A stretch of 64,000 bases of DNA, taken from assembly GCF_050436995.1 (NCBI RefSeq), contig NC_134755.1, positions 1,675,001 through 1,739,000 on the forward strand, in the 5' to 3' direction. Positions 11,401 through 23,503 of the stretch are shown piece by piece (position 1 is the stretch's first letter; the number at the start of each line of letters is the position of its first letter). Source of the DNA: Anticarsia gemmatalis (taxonomy: Eukaryota; Arthropoda; Insecta; Lepidoptera; Erebidae). Made by a program: the position numbers and the translations under genes. The notes under the pieces were generated by a model. That model searched no databases. It was not told the origin of the DNA and worked only from the letters and a program-made list of their open reading frames with translations.

Positions 11401-13511
11401 TGGTTCTTTAAGGTTTGTTTATGTGATGTTGGGAAATCAATAATTTGTTATAAAATATTGTTTTGTTGGGTAGACTGATTACAACGATGAAACACAGTGG
11501 CATATAGCATGGTCGGGCTTGCCAAATCTGAATTGCTTTATAGCGACTTATAAAAAAGAGTGAGATTCAATTAATGTAATTTTTTTACGGTTATTCGAGT
11601 TCAAATTGAAATGTCTTTATTGCAAAAATTGTGGTAATACAATAAATATGATCTTATAAGTTCGAAGTACAGCACTTTACCTCATAAGGCATGCGCAATA
11701 GCTTATAGTTATTTAAATGTAAGCTATACAGTTACACGCTTAATCTATATTCACTTTGTGCTATCGTTGATAAAATATTGCCTCAAAACTTACTGTGTAC
11801 TAAGTAAATACTAATTATACATACTTAAAGTCCCAACATAAGGCTGATTTGTAGACAAATTTCTTGAAGAACAATACACAACTATCTTTACACACAAAAC
11901 ATTTAAATCCAAAGATTCCTAACACTAAACAGCTTTGTATATCCTCAAAAAAGGTAACAAAGAAATATAATTTATACTCCGCATTACACTGCCAATTTAA
12001 CGATATGATAACAAAAAACCAACACCATAATAATGTGTAACCTAACCTAAACAAACGTACTATAATGGTCGATGGCAGCTATATTTGTTTTGGCGGCCGT
12101 GTCAAACATGACCGGACGGGGATTATCCGGGTACTCAGAGCCGGTTGTGGGAAAAAATTGACCGGGATATATATTGCCGGCGATTTTCAATGGTTTTTGC
12201 ATTCATTTTTATTGTACGTACGAACGGTTTGTTTGGATTTTATTTCGGTGCTAATCTGCCGGAAAAATTGTGCAGCCTTTTTGTGATAGCTGGTAAACGT
12301 GGTTAAAGGATAAAATGGTTTCCTGTTTGAATAACGAACCTTTACAGTTACTGGCTTAGGAATTAGGACATCGCCGTAACAAGGTTTCGTAATTTTATGA
12401 TTTTTTATACATTTGTTCAGACTTTCCATTTGTTATTATTTTTGAACAGGTACTAGTCTCAGTTACGTTAGTAAGCAATAACGTGGCTAATCTTTGCAGA
12501 TGTCTTTTTTGCATTGAATTTATTGTTCTGTCTTTTTTCTATGAGCGGATTACTACAAAGAAGATTTAGAAATATCCAGGTTTTCTCCTTTAGATAAAAA
12601 ATAAGCTTTAGCCATTTTCTGAAAAGGTTTTTTCCAAGAAACTCTCATACAATAATATTTCCGGAATCCAATACACACAACGCCTAGCTCCTTTCTCCTA
12701 AAAAAAACATTAGTGGGCGCGATTACTTACAACTCATATAAAATGTGTTACTTTACTACATCACGAATTCACTTACAAAAGTAATACACGAACAAACTGA
12801 AGCAAACATTTATTAATACCTACTCGTAAAGTCAAAGGCAGAGTTGCCTTTTTAATTATTTATACGAAACAGATAAAGATTCGCTATTTGGGAGAAGTAA
12901 AGCAATCAGCTTGGACCCTACTCCGTTACTGTCATGTACAATCAAATGAGAGAAAAATACCAAATTTTGTACAACTACCCACAACCTTATCCCATTGCAT
13001 TAAGATCCATTTTTGCTTGCTGCAGCGGAAGAATGGAAGTTAGAAGTACGGGCTATTCCTGATATAAGTGAACGTTAGAAAACAAAAGAAAGTTTGTTTG
13101 TAAGTTTGATAGACACGTGCTATTTCCGAGTTGTGTGCATTATTATAGTTCGAACCAGATTAAACTGGTACAAAGGGGATCGGTAAAAAAGTTTTGCTGA
13201 TGATGAATGTTCAATTTCCTGCGATGTTTTTTCTGATTGGATTAATGAAGTTGTATATATAAAGATGTACAGATCTATTATTTTTGAGAGATGATTTTAT
13301 TTAGTTTGATAATAATCTTTAGTTTTTTTATCCATGGAAACAAATAATCTCTGGGAGGATTTGTACAATGCTTTTTACAGCTATGATAGTGTTGGCGACT
13401 GTAGATTACAAGGTTTCCTTTGAGCCTGAGAAGTATGTACGTTTCAGAGGTTTCTATTATAATATATGCTTGCATTTTGTACGTTAGAAGAGTGCAAATT
13501 AGGTCACCACG
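11401..13511. other. No supported gene; one GC-richer patch
   Basis: A patch at about 12060-12290 is more GC-rich than its surroundings and is open on the plus strand for 73 codons. It has no recognisable domain and no splice-bounded exon structure, so no gene is called. The rest is AT-rich DNA. Confidence 0.45.
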
Positions 13512-13584
13512 CCGTTGTTTGTATGTTTGTAAAAGTCCCCGCGACACAAGTGCAATTCTTAGTACGGGAGTTGTCTTAAAAAAC
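13512..13584 (+). mobile_element. 3' fragment of a tRNA-headed SINE
   Basis: It matches the 3' part of the SINE at 61940-62141: CGTTGTTTGTATGTTTGTAA, then 'cgacacaagtgcaattctta' and 'gagttgtctt' followed by an A-run. The head is absent, so it is 5' truncated. Confidence 0.6.
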
Positions 13585-14540
13585 CTAAATTACTTTTATT
13601 AATCTCTGCTTTCACTTTTTTAAATACAAGACGTAATATTAAAAAAACTACTACTACTAAACTTCTCATAAGCGAGCAGTTTTCATTTCACTTAAAAAAA
13701 CACTCGTATCTCCCTTGAACTGCAAAACAAGGAACAATAAACAAGCTCTTCCCATTACAATAATAGTTGAGAGGGTATCGCCATGGCTATAAACCCATAC
13801 ACAGACGATGTCTATCATCGCCCGTTTATGTGGAGCCTTTATCTTGATGATGCACTTTGTGTTTTTATACAGCTTTCAATCGGTATTAGTATTTTTCTGC
13901 TATCGGTTTTTTTGTGAGAAAGGATTAAGGTTATATAAAGAGGTATATAGTGCAAGGCTATAAGCTGTGTCGATTTAATTGTTTATGATATTAATAAAAA
14001 TATAAATTGTATTGTTAAGTAAAGTAAACTGTCTTACTACTAGCCATATTTTAGTCCAGACTTGTGATGTGGCGTCTCTAACTTAGAAAAAAGTGTTTTT
14101 TAGCACCACAGTGATATACTTTTTTTTTAAATGGCGGCTTATTAACCTTGTACGTTTCTGTTTTCCAGCCAACGAATGTTAAATTAAATTGTCATTAAAG
14201 CTAGTTTTTAGTCAAGGCGTTTAGCCCAGAAAGCGTTACACAAAGACTTGCTTTTCCCATTTGTAACATTAGTACGAATATGCATAACCTTTCAAACACA
14301 CCTTCACTTCAAGTTTACACCCAGTAGCCAATATTTCCAAGGAGTGTACTCCCTCAAGCCAAATGGTGCAAACAGTAAACTATTGCTAAACCAATTACTC
14401 GTCAATTAGTGCTCTAGGCTCCTCACTGCCAAAGGCGAGAAGCTTGCCTCCTTTACGTACACTTGTACCTTTATATACAGTTACATAGACCCAAGGCTGT
14501 TGATGTAAAATATCAAAGCCAAATGGATAAAGTAGCGTTT
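13585..14540. other. No feature seen
   Basis: Unassigned AT-rich DNA without coding potential or recognised repeats. Confidence 0.5.
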
Positions 14541-14638
14541 GAATAAAGTGGCCGTGAGTTTCTTGCTAGCTCTCAGCAAAATACTCTCCAGTCTACACCC
14601 CTTTCCGAGCCAGTGGGAGATTCAGTAGGTAATTTGAA
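14541..14638 (+). repeat. LINE 3'-end remnant
   Basis: 'gaataaagtggccgtgagtt' followed by 'cagtctacacccctttccga' is a familiar moth LINE 3' UTR word order. The segment at 53399-53478 shares 'agtggccgtaagtttcttgc' and adds the (GATTTT)n tail missing here. Confidence 0.45.
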
Positions 14639-16725
14639 TCGTAATGTCTAATAATATCTGTCAACATTTTATTTTAGTGAAGAAATGTTTTGTTTTTCGT
14701 TATTGATTTAGAATTGATCGCATTTTTTTGTGCTTAGTCTTATGTCCTGTCAATGCTGTATCTGAGATTTTATGAAGAAAAGTAAAGGAACTCTAACTTT
14801 TATTATTTCTAATTATTTTATACGCTTTTCAAGTATCTTTAAGCAAAAAAAATTATTATAATGATTTCAGCAGCTTCGCCATAAAAGGGTAACAGAATGA
14901 TAGTCAGGTGTCACATTTACAATTCAAATATAATTTATAAATTACTATATCTTCAATCAAATCCTGCATATCTCTACACCATACTACTGAGTAATTACTC
15001 AAAGCGAGTGTTTTACGACTGTTATAAACTGCTATCGAGCCATTCGCTTTAACTGATTACTTCATCATTACAAGTGTTATTTGATTAGTTTGTCTTTTGT
15101 CATAATGTCATCGCTTGAAATAATTGGTTGGAATAATTTACTTGTCCCGGTTATAACGAGGAAATTTTAAATCAACGCGATTTCCTATCACTGTCTATTA
15201 GGCACACAAAAAGAGCTGTTGACATAGTTTATACTTAGGTTTCATAAAGCTTGTATTTTTTAAGTACAATTTGAAACTTGTCGAGTATGACATCTTAGTA
15301 GAGAGCCTTGGCATGCACTGTTTATCTAATTTGTTTTCGTTTTGATTAATTTAGTGTATTTCTGAAATACAGTGGCCGTATCTATCGTACATGCCACCGA
15401 TAGCGGCATAACTCTGTTACTAATGTTTAAAATTCGGAATTTTGTATTTTAATATGTAATTTCTGCATTTAATTTTGATACACTATTTGCCAAGGGTTGC
15501 TTAACCCACTTATCAATTACCAACCAGTAAGCGCATCCGGTTAGTCAAACATACGCAGAAAAAAGACTAGCATAGCTGAAATCAAAATATTCAAAATACT
15601 AATCTCCATACCTTTTTTACACTCCTCATCATTTATAAGAAAAAAAATAAAACACATGAACTCCAAGTAACGTACATAAAAAGACTCAAGAACTTATAAG
15701 CTTTCACAGTTCAGGTTACGATCACTTATATATAGTGAAATTTCCGAATTGTACGTGCGATTTTACTGTACATTGTGAACATGACCCGTGTTATCAGGTT
15801 ACTGAGAAAATGCCTCTTTGTTTTCACTATTTTTGACCCTCGATGAAAAAGGTGTTATAATTTTACAAGGGAAGTATTTTTATATAGGGAGTATTGTGGC
15901 GGAATTTAATAGCATTAATGATTTTAGAAATAGGGATGTTGACTGCTTTCGTCCGTCAGTTCAATACTAGTATTTATTTTTTAAATAGGCTTTTTTTTAT
16001 TTCCCGTAACAATAGGTTATTTTTATTTATAATACGTTACTTATAACTCAATCTCCTAAGTTTTAAGTAACATACATATATGGCTTCATTATCTTTTTGT
16101 TACTTTATTAAAATTCCTGCAAATGAATTGTAGTGCACTATAAAATTTACCTATAAAAAGAAAGTTGACGGTTTAAAACCAAAGCAAACATTTTTGACCA
16201 AAAGTTGTAAATAAGAAAATAAAACAAATTTTCGAATGAAATCCTACAAAAGTTATCAATTTACTTCACCAAATAAATAAGATCCCATTTATTCCAAAAT
16301 CACACATCAAGACAAACAGGAAAACGGCTAGAATTATAAAAGAAACGCGAACCGAGAAGTAATTTTGAGAGCAACGAACCTCATAAATAAAACTTCAAAC
16401 ATTATAAGGAAAAACACATATTTTTTGCAATCACAATGTTCAGTAAAATTATTACCGTGCACCATAAAGAGATACAGTTACGAGCATAATTATGTTTATA
16501 CATTTTCAAACGTAATATTATGTTAAAACTGCAATATAATTGAAGCTATAAAATAAATAAATAATAGCTTAATAATATTTTATTCATGAATCAGTTAAAT
16601 TATGATTCAAAATTATCTCATAGCTACTGGATTTCATAGTAACAGTTAAATTTCATATTTATTTATATTACAGTCTTTCTTCATACAATGGTTCGAAAAG
16701 TAGACGTTTTAAGGAAGTCTGATTA
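14639..16725. other. No gene seen
   Basis: About 2 kb of AT-rich DNA with no open frame of interest, no recognised repeat and no strong secondary structure. It ends at the target site of the LINE insertion that follows. Confidence 0.5.
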
Positions 16726-16739
16726 CGACAGGTTTATTT

Positions 16740-17391
16740 TTTTTTTTTTTTTATCAAATTTATTGTCAAGGCCTTTAGCCAACAAAAGGCTATGTCGGCC
16801 TCATAGGGAAACTCAAATTACAACAAAGTGTACAGCAAAATCTTAAAAAAAAAACTAATTTTCTAACTGAAGGCAATTAAAATTTTCAAAAAACAAAATT
16901 AAAAAGAGAAAAATAAATTGAATATATTTTAATTTAGCATATTTACAGAAAAAACATAACTAAAAAACTTAAAAATTTTAATCGCCTTTTCAGAAAATGG
17001 ATCACTCAAAATAACATTTATACTACCATTATGACAAAAAAAATGCTGCAATTGCAACTGTGCTCTAATATTGTTATATAAACTGCATTCTATTAAAATA
17101 TGCAACAAATCATCGATTTTCGAGCATGAATTACATATCGGCGACGATTTAACACCCACCAAATTCAAAAATTTGCCGCAGGGCACATGACCGGAACGAA
17201 CCCTGAATGCCGCCACTATCTCATCCCTCGACAGGCCTGACTCATCACACCAAGGGGCCCGAGACAGCGCTGGCTGCATGGTCCGGTACCAGAGACCTTT
17301 GGTTGACATTGTGGACTCAAAATGTTGCTTCCATATGTTGAAGCAACTAGATTTCATAAAAGAAATCAGTTCTGAAGGGTAGGGCTTGCTG
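16740..17391 (-). mobile_element. 5'-truncated LINE insertion (Jockey/I-like) with poly(A) and TSD
   Basis: The minus-strand element carries the last ~154 codons of an ORF2, a 3' UTR of about 175 nt and a pure poly(A) tail (T-run at 16738-16752). It is flanked by a perfect direct repeat CGACAGGTTTATTT (16726-16739 and 17392-17405); the last few T residues are shared with the poly(A). The ORF is open right up to the 5' breakpoint. This is typical target-primed reverse transcription with 5' truncation. The intact duplication indicates a fairly recent event. Confidence 0.85.
16929..17390 (-). pseudogene. ORF2 C-terminal fragment of the LINE
   Basis: The frame begins at the truncation point (SKPYPSELISF, before the first Met at 17357) and runs to the stop at 16929. 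The C-terminal domain downstream of reverse transcriptase is visible: RVRSGHVPCGKFLNLVGV, then CNSC and a spacing-conserved HILIEC. This gives the CX2CX7HX4C motif found at the end of Jockey/I/R1-group ORF2 proteins. Polymerase and endonuclease domains are absent. The frame is undamaged, which fits a young insertion. Confidence 0.75.
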
Positions 17392-17712
17392 CGACAGGTT
17401 TATTTAACAGTCTAGGAAACGCTGACATTATTGCTTGCAAATAAAGAGCTGCCAGCATTAAGCCGGTGATGACGGCGCTTCGGTAGGTTGCCATTGTAGA
17501 TAATTTTACACAAATTTTCGCTCATAACTGTACATAACATATGAGTACAGAACTCATTAAAAGTAAAGCTTTACGCGCGCTTCCGGGTGAATTTATTGTA
17601 TGCCTCGTGAACTGCGATGGGTTTATAGTTGGTACTTATGAATGACATATCTAGCGATCATATTGAATACGTGTGTGTATTTTGAATTTTAATAACTTAG
17701 GGTGTCGTTTTA

Positions 17713-17960
17713 TCTATACTAATATTATAAAGCTAAGAAGAGTTTGTTTGTTTGAACGCGCTAATCTCAGGAAATACTGGTCCGATTTGAAAAAATCTTT
17801 CAGTGTTAGATAGTCCATTTATCGAGGAAGGCTATAGGCTATATTTCGTCACGCTACGACCAATAGGAGCGGAGTAACAACGAAAAATGTTACAAAAACG
17901 GGGAAAATTTTGACCCATTCTCTCTTATGTGACGCAAGCGAAGTTGCGCGGGTCAGCTAG
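17713..17960 (+). mobile_element. Non-autonomous Helitron, family A, copy 3
   Basis: Boundaries are A|TCTATACTAATATTATAAAG and GTCAGCTAG|T, with the CGCAA-gcgaag-TTGCG hairpin just upstream of the 3' end. It is nearly identical to copy 1 and in the same orientation. No target duplication is present. Confidence 0.8.
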
Positions 17961-18782
17961 TCTCTTATACGAGTAGTGGGAAGTGAGTAATCACGCTTTA
18001 GTAGTTATCTTCCATAACTTCCTTTCTTTTAGAGCTGGCGCTATATACTGTCACTCCCCTGTCGGTGATATCCAGTTTAAGGTTATACGTAATGTTGGTT
18101 TTCAAAAACAATTTTTGTATTACGCTATGGAACTGCCTGAGAAGGCAAAGACCTAGTCTTGTGTTAGATCTTCATTCGTGAGTTTATAGTAAGTAATTAT
18201 GACTTGACCTTATAGAAAACGTTGTGATGAGATTTCCATAAGTGAGAGTTCTTTAAAACAGTTTCTACCTACGCGGTGTGATAGACTTAGGGCTTCACAA
18301 CTCAGTTATTCTCGGAAGAGGCGTTAATCCAGTAGATCAAGCAGCATCTAAAGTATTTGTTTACACATTCACATCTTCAAATATATTACAAGACCTATAC
18401 CTTCACATATCCAGCTCTCAGGATGTAAAAACATTTGGCAGTTGCACATATTATTGGCTGCTTGCAACACTTTATATTCCTGGCGAAGGGTATAAGGCGT
18501 CGGAACTACAATATATTATCTGAACATCGGAAACTATATATAAAATGGTACCGTCCTCTAATGTCGTGTTTTGAATGTATTTTTAGATGTATGGGCTCTT
18601 AGCTGTTCTTTGGTTTGTAATGGTTTGTTTTTCAAAGTTATGTATGTAATTCTAAGTATATATCAAGTTTATTCTTACTTTTTATTTAAATTTGAAGTCT
18701 ACCATATTTGATCTACCTTTTTGGGAATGAAAATGTGGTTCTTGATCAAAACCAAGCCTCATTTATATACTTATATTAATTA
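17961..18782. other. No gene seen
   Basis: Unassigned AT-rich DNA. A minor open frame at 18278-18523 has no family signature. Confidence 0.5.
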
Positions 18783-18984
18783 TAGCTGACCTATTGTTCT
18801 ACCCGGACCGAACAAGTTTGCAAGTCCTATATTGTGGATTGTCTTCCACAGCAGGTGAAAAGCGGATTCGAGATAAAAGTAACAATATGTATGTTTGATT
18901 CGGGATCTTAGACCATTTCCTGGCTATATTTTGTCACAATCGGTTCGGTGATTTGGTCGTGGAAGCATAACAGACTGACAGATC
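18783..18984 (-). mobile_element. Degenerate Helitron-like repeat
   Basis: The left edge 'tagctgacct' resembles the 3' terminus of the Helitrons read in reverse. The right part 'cggttcggtgatttggtcg' and 'cataacagactgacag' resembles the 5' region of the second Helitron family (48555-48748). The terminal TC/CTAG cannot both be placed, so this is an old, decayed copy. Confidence 0.35.
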
Positions 18985-20159
18985 ACTGCCATATTTACAC
19001 TAAAATGTGGATTACCCACAAAATTACACGGATTTATTTAAAAGATGATGCCGATTCTTTTCCTTGCAAAGAAAATACAGTGAAAACTCCAAAAGATCAG
19101 TACGAAAGCTTCTTATTTATACTAAAGCAAAGTCAAAATTAAGTTATGAGTTTATCTTACCGATAAGCTGATCATGAACTTTGGTTTTCGTTTCAGGTGA
19201 AAATTGAAACAAATGTAAAATGTTCAGCGTTTCTTTTTCTTTTTCGACTATTGAAGTATTTTTAGAGTAACAATTAATAGGACAAATTCAATAGGGAAAG
19301 ATTTTGATGTATTGAAATATATTGTTTGTACAATTATCTTGCCCATGATACTTTTATACTATCAAAAAAAAAAGGATAGATGGTAGTGCAGAATAACAAT
19401 TACATTTAATGTTAAAGTATTCCTGAAATGGGACTAAACCTACTGGCCTTGCAATGTACATTGAGCTATAGAAATAAATAGTAAAAGAGTACTGTACTTG
19501 TTATGGTTTGAACTCACTTTTAGTCTAAAGAATTAAATCAAAGAAGGCCAAATCACACATGACCATCATTGTAAAGAAAGTACTCCAGAAGAAATATTAT
19601 TCAAAACGATGTATTCGGCCTAACCGATCACTGTTGTAACAGTTTATTATCATTTCAAACACTGCCTTTATTACCTGGTCATAAGGTTTCATTTCATGCG
19701 ACCACACACAACATACAATTGAAATTTTATCTCTATTTCTTTCAACGAAGATTGAAAATACTTTGCCGGAAGTTTTCGTGACTACTACCAGTCAATTTTC
19801 AACTCTTTGCTTTTGTGGTTAGGTTGATAGTGCTATGGCAGTGTTGTCTTTCGTATCACACGTATGGTCAGTAAATTCCTATGGGGCTCTTCCTGCCTGG
19901 GTCAACTATTTCAATGAAATACGAATGATATTGATAACAGTGCGAGCATAAGGTTTCGGGTGGAGCGAAATTTGTTGGAGATATTCCAAGTAAAGTGAGA
20001 TTTTATATGATTTGTTTTTTGCGATTGGTTATAATGAGAATATTGGTACACCATTTACTTACAATTTATTTATGAAAATCTAGAATTCGAAGAATATGAG
20101 AATAAGAATATAAAAAATTTTTGTTCAATTTTTTTTTCTGACATAGTTAAATCTTTATC
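18985..20159. other. No feature seen
   Basis: Unassigned AT-rich DNA. Confidence 0.5.
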
Positions 20160-20252
20160 AGTCAACCTGTGACTATGGCTAGAGCAACCATTTGCCGAAA
20201 CACTGAGCGAAACCTAGACAAAAATTCATAGTCGCGGTTATAACCTTATACC
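20160..20252 (+). repeat. Moth interspersed repeat remnant
   Basis: 'agtcaacctgtgactatggc' followed by 'ccgaaacactgagcgaaacc' and 'agtcgcggttataacc' is a diverged relative of the repeat at 40421-40480 and, more distantly, of 2468-2553. Confidence 0.35.
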
Positions 20253-20280
20253 AAAAGTTTAAAGTAGAAATAATAAGACC

Positions 20281-20345
20281 TCATCACCATCAGCCTAAAA
20301 CTGTCTACTACTGAAAATAGGCCTACCCTACAGCGTGCCACGTTG
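20281..20345 (-). repeat. LINE 3' end with GATGATGA-type tail
   Basis: Read on the minus strand it gives 'ttttcagtagtagacagttt' and then 'taggctgatggtgatga', a decayed version of the ...CAGCAGTGGGACAGT...GGCTGATGATGATGA ending of a moth LINE/SINE. Confidence 0.4.
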
Positions 20346-21250
20346 CTCGGTCTTCCAAATAGAGCAAAATTGACGCTAATAAACTTTTCATACAAAATAT
20401 ATTGATATTTGATAGTAGTAGAATCACTCCACAGATCCTGTTTCCTCGTATCTTCAGATATTCAACTCCAAAAGGCCTAACGTGTTGTAGCAAGGCTTCG
20501 ATATGTGTTTGCATAAATCGTAGTTTGCCCCCTAACGGCTCTGACGTAGCTCTAACTTGATGATCGAATGACCCGTATGGTTATTGTCAAGCAAATGTTT
20601 GAGGTTTCTATGCGGATGATATTGGGGATATTCTGGTGAATGTCGACTTCGTGATTTTGTGTTCCGTTTGTGTATTGGTGATGTTAGATTTGATTGTTTT
20701 GAAAGTGTTTTAGTTATAAAATGCACACAAAAAAATGATGTTAAAATTCATACATCATTATGGACATAATATCACGCCTTCTCTTTGTCTTCAATAGGGG
20801 TAGGTAGAGTCCAAAGTTCTTTCAATTCAGTGGTAATACATTTAATAAGAATTATTATAATTCAGCTATTAGCTGGAAACAATAAATAATTGCCTCAAGT
20901 TTTAACGCCAACTAAAATTAGTTGAAACCTTTGCAATTGTAAAATAATGGTTTTTTACACTATTTTGCACTAAGCAGCTTATTACTGCTTCTATGTTGAA
21001 AGACCCTATTTCTGCAGTGCTGCTAAAATAAATAATGTTACACCACTTAAATGAAAGGCGCTGACGTTTTAGATACAAAATTTACGAATAAAATCAAAGG
21101 AAAAACAGCAAATCAAAAACCAGTTCAGCCTAAAACAAAAACCTAAATCATTCGCCAAAAACGGCAATAAACAATGAGACAATAGGCAGTTGAATTGATT
21201 CACCGCAGTGCGAGAGTAATGCCGCCATTACTAAGACAAATCAGTTGTGA
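20346..21250. other. No gene seen
   Basis: Unassigned DNA. A fragment at about 20790-20815 ('caataggggtaggtagag') resembles a common moth repeat word but is too short to classify. Confidence 0.45.
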
Positions 21251-21327
21251 TCCGACACTGAATGTTAGTTGCGAATTAGTCACGAGAATAGTTGAACTAT
21301 GGTGCTGGAGGTTTTTAGGAATTGAAG
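21251..21327 (+). repeat. Direct repeat, left copy
   Basis: About 77 bp beginning TCCGACACTGAATGTTAG and ending GGAATTGAAG. It is repeated at 21737-21818 with a few substitutions and a T-run expansion. The pair brackets the nested MITE. Confidence 0.7.
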
Positions 21328-21379
21328 CCAGCTTCTGAGCATTGCCAGAGCATCCCAAGCCGAAATGTCAAGCAATAAG

Positions 21380-21727
21380 TAGCTCAATTCTCTGCTACTA
21401 TCAACTACCGACAAGCTATCGAGAAATTTTGTATGGAAGTCTGTACCTCGATTATCTACCACTATCGACTACCAACAACCGACCTGTCATCGAGAAATTT
21501 TGTATAAAAATCTGATCAGCGCTTCTGACAGGCGTCGTAGAAACTTTTTTGGCAGTACATGCTAAATGTCAAATTCGATAGCTAGCCGGTTGTCGGTAGT
21601 CGATAGTGGTAGTGAATCGAGCTACTGGTCTACGCCATTAACGGGAGTGGCAGAAACTATTGTGGCAGTACATTTTAAACGTCAAATTTTCGATAATCGA
21701 CAGTACCAACTGTAGAGAATTGCGCTT
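21380..21727 (+). mobile_element. CWG-type MITE, outer copy of a nested pair
   Basis: The left terminus TAGCTCAATTCTCTGCTACT follows AAG. The right terminus GAATTGCGCTT precedes CAG (21728-21730), so the target duplication has one mismatch. It is interrupted at 21444 by a second copy inserted at the CTG of the position that reads CTGATCAGCGCC in intact copies. Removing the insert restores a continuous MITE of about 165 bp. Confidence 0.7.
21444..21624 (+). mobile_element. CWG-type MITE, inner copy
   Basis: 181 bp, flanked by CTG (21441-21443 and 21625-21627). TIRs begin TACCTCGATTATCTACCACT on the left and TAGCTCGATTCACTACCACT as reverse complement of the right. The core CTGATCAGCGCTTCTGACAG is intact. 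It is inserted in the same orientation as its host. Confidence 0.8.
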
Positions 21728-21736
21728 CAGGAGAGG

Positions 21737-21818
21737 TCCGACACTGAATGTAAGTCGCGAATTAGTGACAAAAATAGTTGACCTATGGTGCTGGAGGTTT
21801 TTTTTCAATAATTGAAGT
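21737..21818 (+). repeat. Direct repeat, right copy
   Basis: Second copy of the 21251-21327 repeat ('tccgacactgaatgtaagtc ... ctatggtgctggaggtt'). It begins seven bases after the CAG that closes the outer MITE. Confidence 0.7.
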
Positions 21819-22012
21819 TATAAGTTACACATGCATATAATAAAGCATGTCACTATAAAGCAATTTTTGTTACTTAATAGCACGTCTGTGAAAACATTGC
21901 TAATAATTAGCAAACTCAGCCGTGAATTTTTGGCATGCTACTTGCATGGAGGGTAAGGGTTTTTGCACAGAGGGTAAAGCTTAAAGCAGCATGCTTCACA
22001 AAAAAGAAATAG
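21819..22012. other. No feature seen
   Basis: Short unassigned spacer between the direct repeat and the 5S-like SINE. Confidence 0.4.
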
Positions 22013-22380
22013 AATTTCATCACGGCTTAGCCTTTCTTCCAAACTATGTTGGAGTCGGCTTCCAGTCTCACCGGATGCAACTGAAAACCAGTGTTTTACA
22101 TGGAGCGACTGCCTATCTGACCTTCACAATCCAGTTACCTGGGTTATAACACGATACTCGTCGGTAAGACTGATTGACAGACTTTCAAGATTCTGACTAC
22201 TGTTAACGGCTGTCAGAGATCTTCGAGATTGACAGCCGGGACCCACAATTTAACGTGCCTTCCAAAACACGGAGGAACCCGAAATGTATAAGATGGTCAC
22301 CCATCCACTGAATAACCTCGGCAAGCGTTGTTTAACCTCAGAGGTCGATCCGCGCGGCTGTTGTTAACTAAGCCACGAGA
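22013..22380 (-). mobile_element. 5S-rRNA-like SINE, subfamily I
   Basis: On the minus strand the head contains GAGGTTAAACAACGCTTGCC and GTGGATGGGTGACC. These align in order and spacing with the A-box to C-box internal promoter of insect 5S rRNA (GTTAAGCAACG ... TTGGATGGGTGACC). A body of about 250 nt follows, with 'cctccgtgttttggaaggca' and 'aattgtgggtcccggctgtc'. The head is preceded by 'cgtggcttagttaacaacag'. A second copy is at 32942-33195. The 5S derivation is from sequence resemblance. Confidence 0.65.
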
Positions 22381-23440
22381 AAAAAAATAGAATTTAAAAA
22401 ATGCAATACATTTTTTTATAAAAAGATTGTATTCTAAATCGAAATGTGACGTCAAAATCATACTCCACAATGTAATTCAACTCACGAAATAAAAACCTTT
22501 TACGAAAAGGTTTCTAAACCTCTTGTAAGTCTTAAGTCAGTAGGTCTTACTGGTGTCGAAATTGACGCGACCTTCAATAAACTTAAGTGTTTGAAATAAT
22601 TGAACTTGTTCAAAAATGTCAAACTTCTCAAGTATTTCGTGTTTTCATTCCACGGAATGCTAAGTTTTAATAGATTTTTTTTTCAATTGCAGTACATAAT
22701 CTAATAGGCCAAGAGCCGATGAACGTCAAACCTTCGCTATGTGATTTACGCTGATCATTTGTCAGCGCATGCTGAAAGTATTAGCTGGATAGTTTGAACA
22801 GTTAATTTCTGGTTAAGTAAACAATATTGGATAACTATAAGATGATCCAAACTTAATCTAGGCACATTGTTTTTACATATGATGGAGGCATAAACGATAG
22901 CGTATACCGATTTTAAGTGCAGCTGTTTTAAAATAATGAAGGTCTAGCGTTCACGAGCTCTTGGTCTATATAAAGAAGGCCGTTAACATTTTAGAAAGCA
23001 TATTCAAAACTATAAAATTCTACTTTTTCTTTAACTTAAATTAGGTTTGTTACTTAACATGCAGTGCATATTTCTATTTCAATTTACATACAAACTTAGA
23101 AATTAGTTTTTATACAAGTTGTGCACAATATTCTTCAATACAGTACTGCTCTAGCTCACCACTAGCTAACCTTAATTATCTATTCAATAGCGTTTAAGGT
23201 CATATAAATATGACAGTGTAAATATATAAACTACTGGTAAATATACCACTAAAATAATATAATTCATAGAAATTATAAGATTCCGTGATTATGTGTTATG
23301 TAGAAGTAGGTTTATAAAACTTCACATTTTGTGCATAGTAATTGGCAATGACAATGATTACTTGTGATAGCAAAATATATTATGCCGCAATAAATTCCGA
23401 TGCAATGCTAATGCTTATTTTTTTATTGTTTATGTCATAA
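22381..23440. other. No gene seen
   Basis: Unassigned AT-rich DNA without recognised repeats or long open frames. Confidence 0.5.
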
Positions 23441-23503
23441 CTGTCCCACTGCTAGGCAAACATCTTATCCCGAATGAGGGAGGGGTCAAGCCTTAGTCCA
23501 GAC
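23441..23503 (-). repeat. SINE/LINE 3'-end fragment
   Basis: 'ctgtcccactgctaggcaaa' and 'gaatgagggaggggtcaagc' are the reverse complement of the 3' end seen at 10711-10800. Confidence 0.55.

Noticed and set aside
12065..12286. 73-codon open frame in a GC-richer patch
   Set aside because: No recognisable motif and the opposite strand is open as well; composition alone is not enough.
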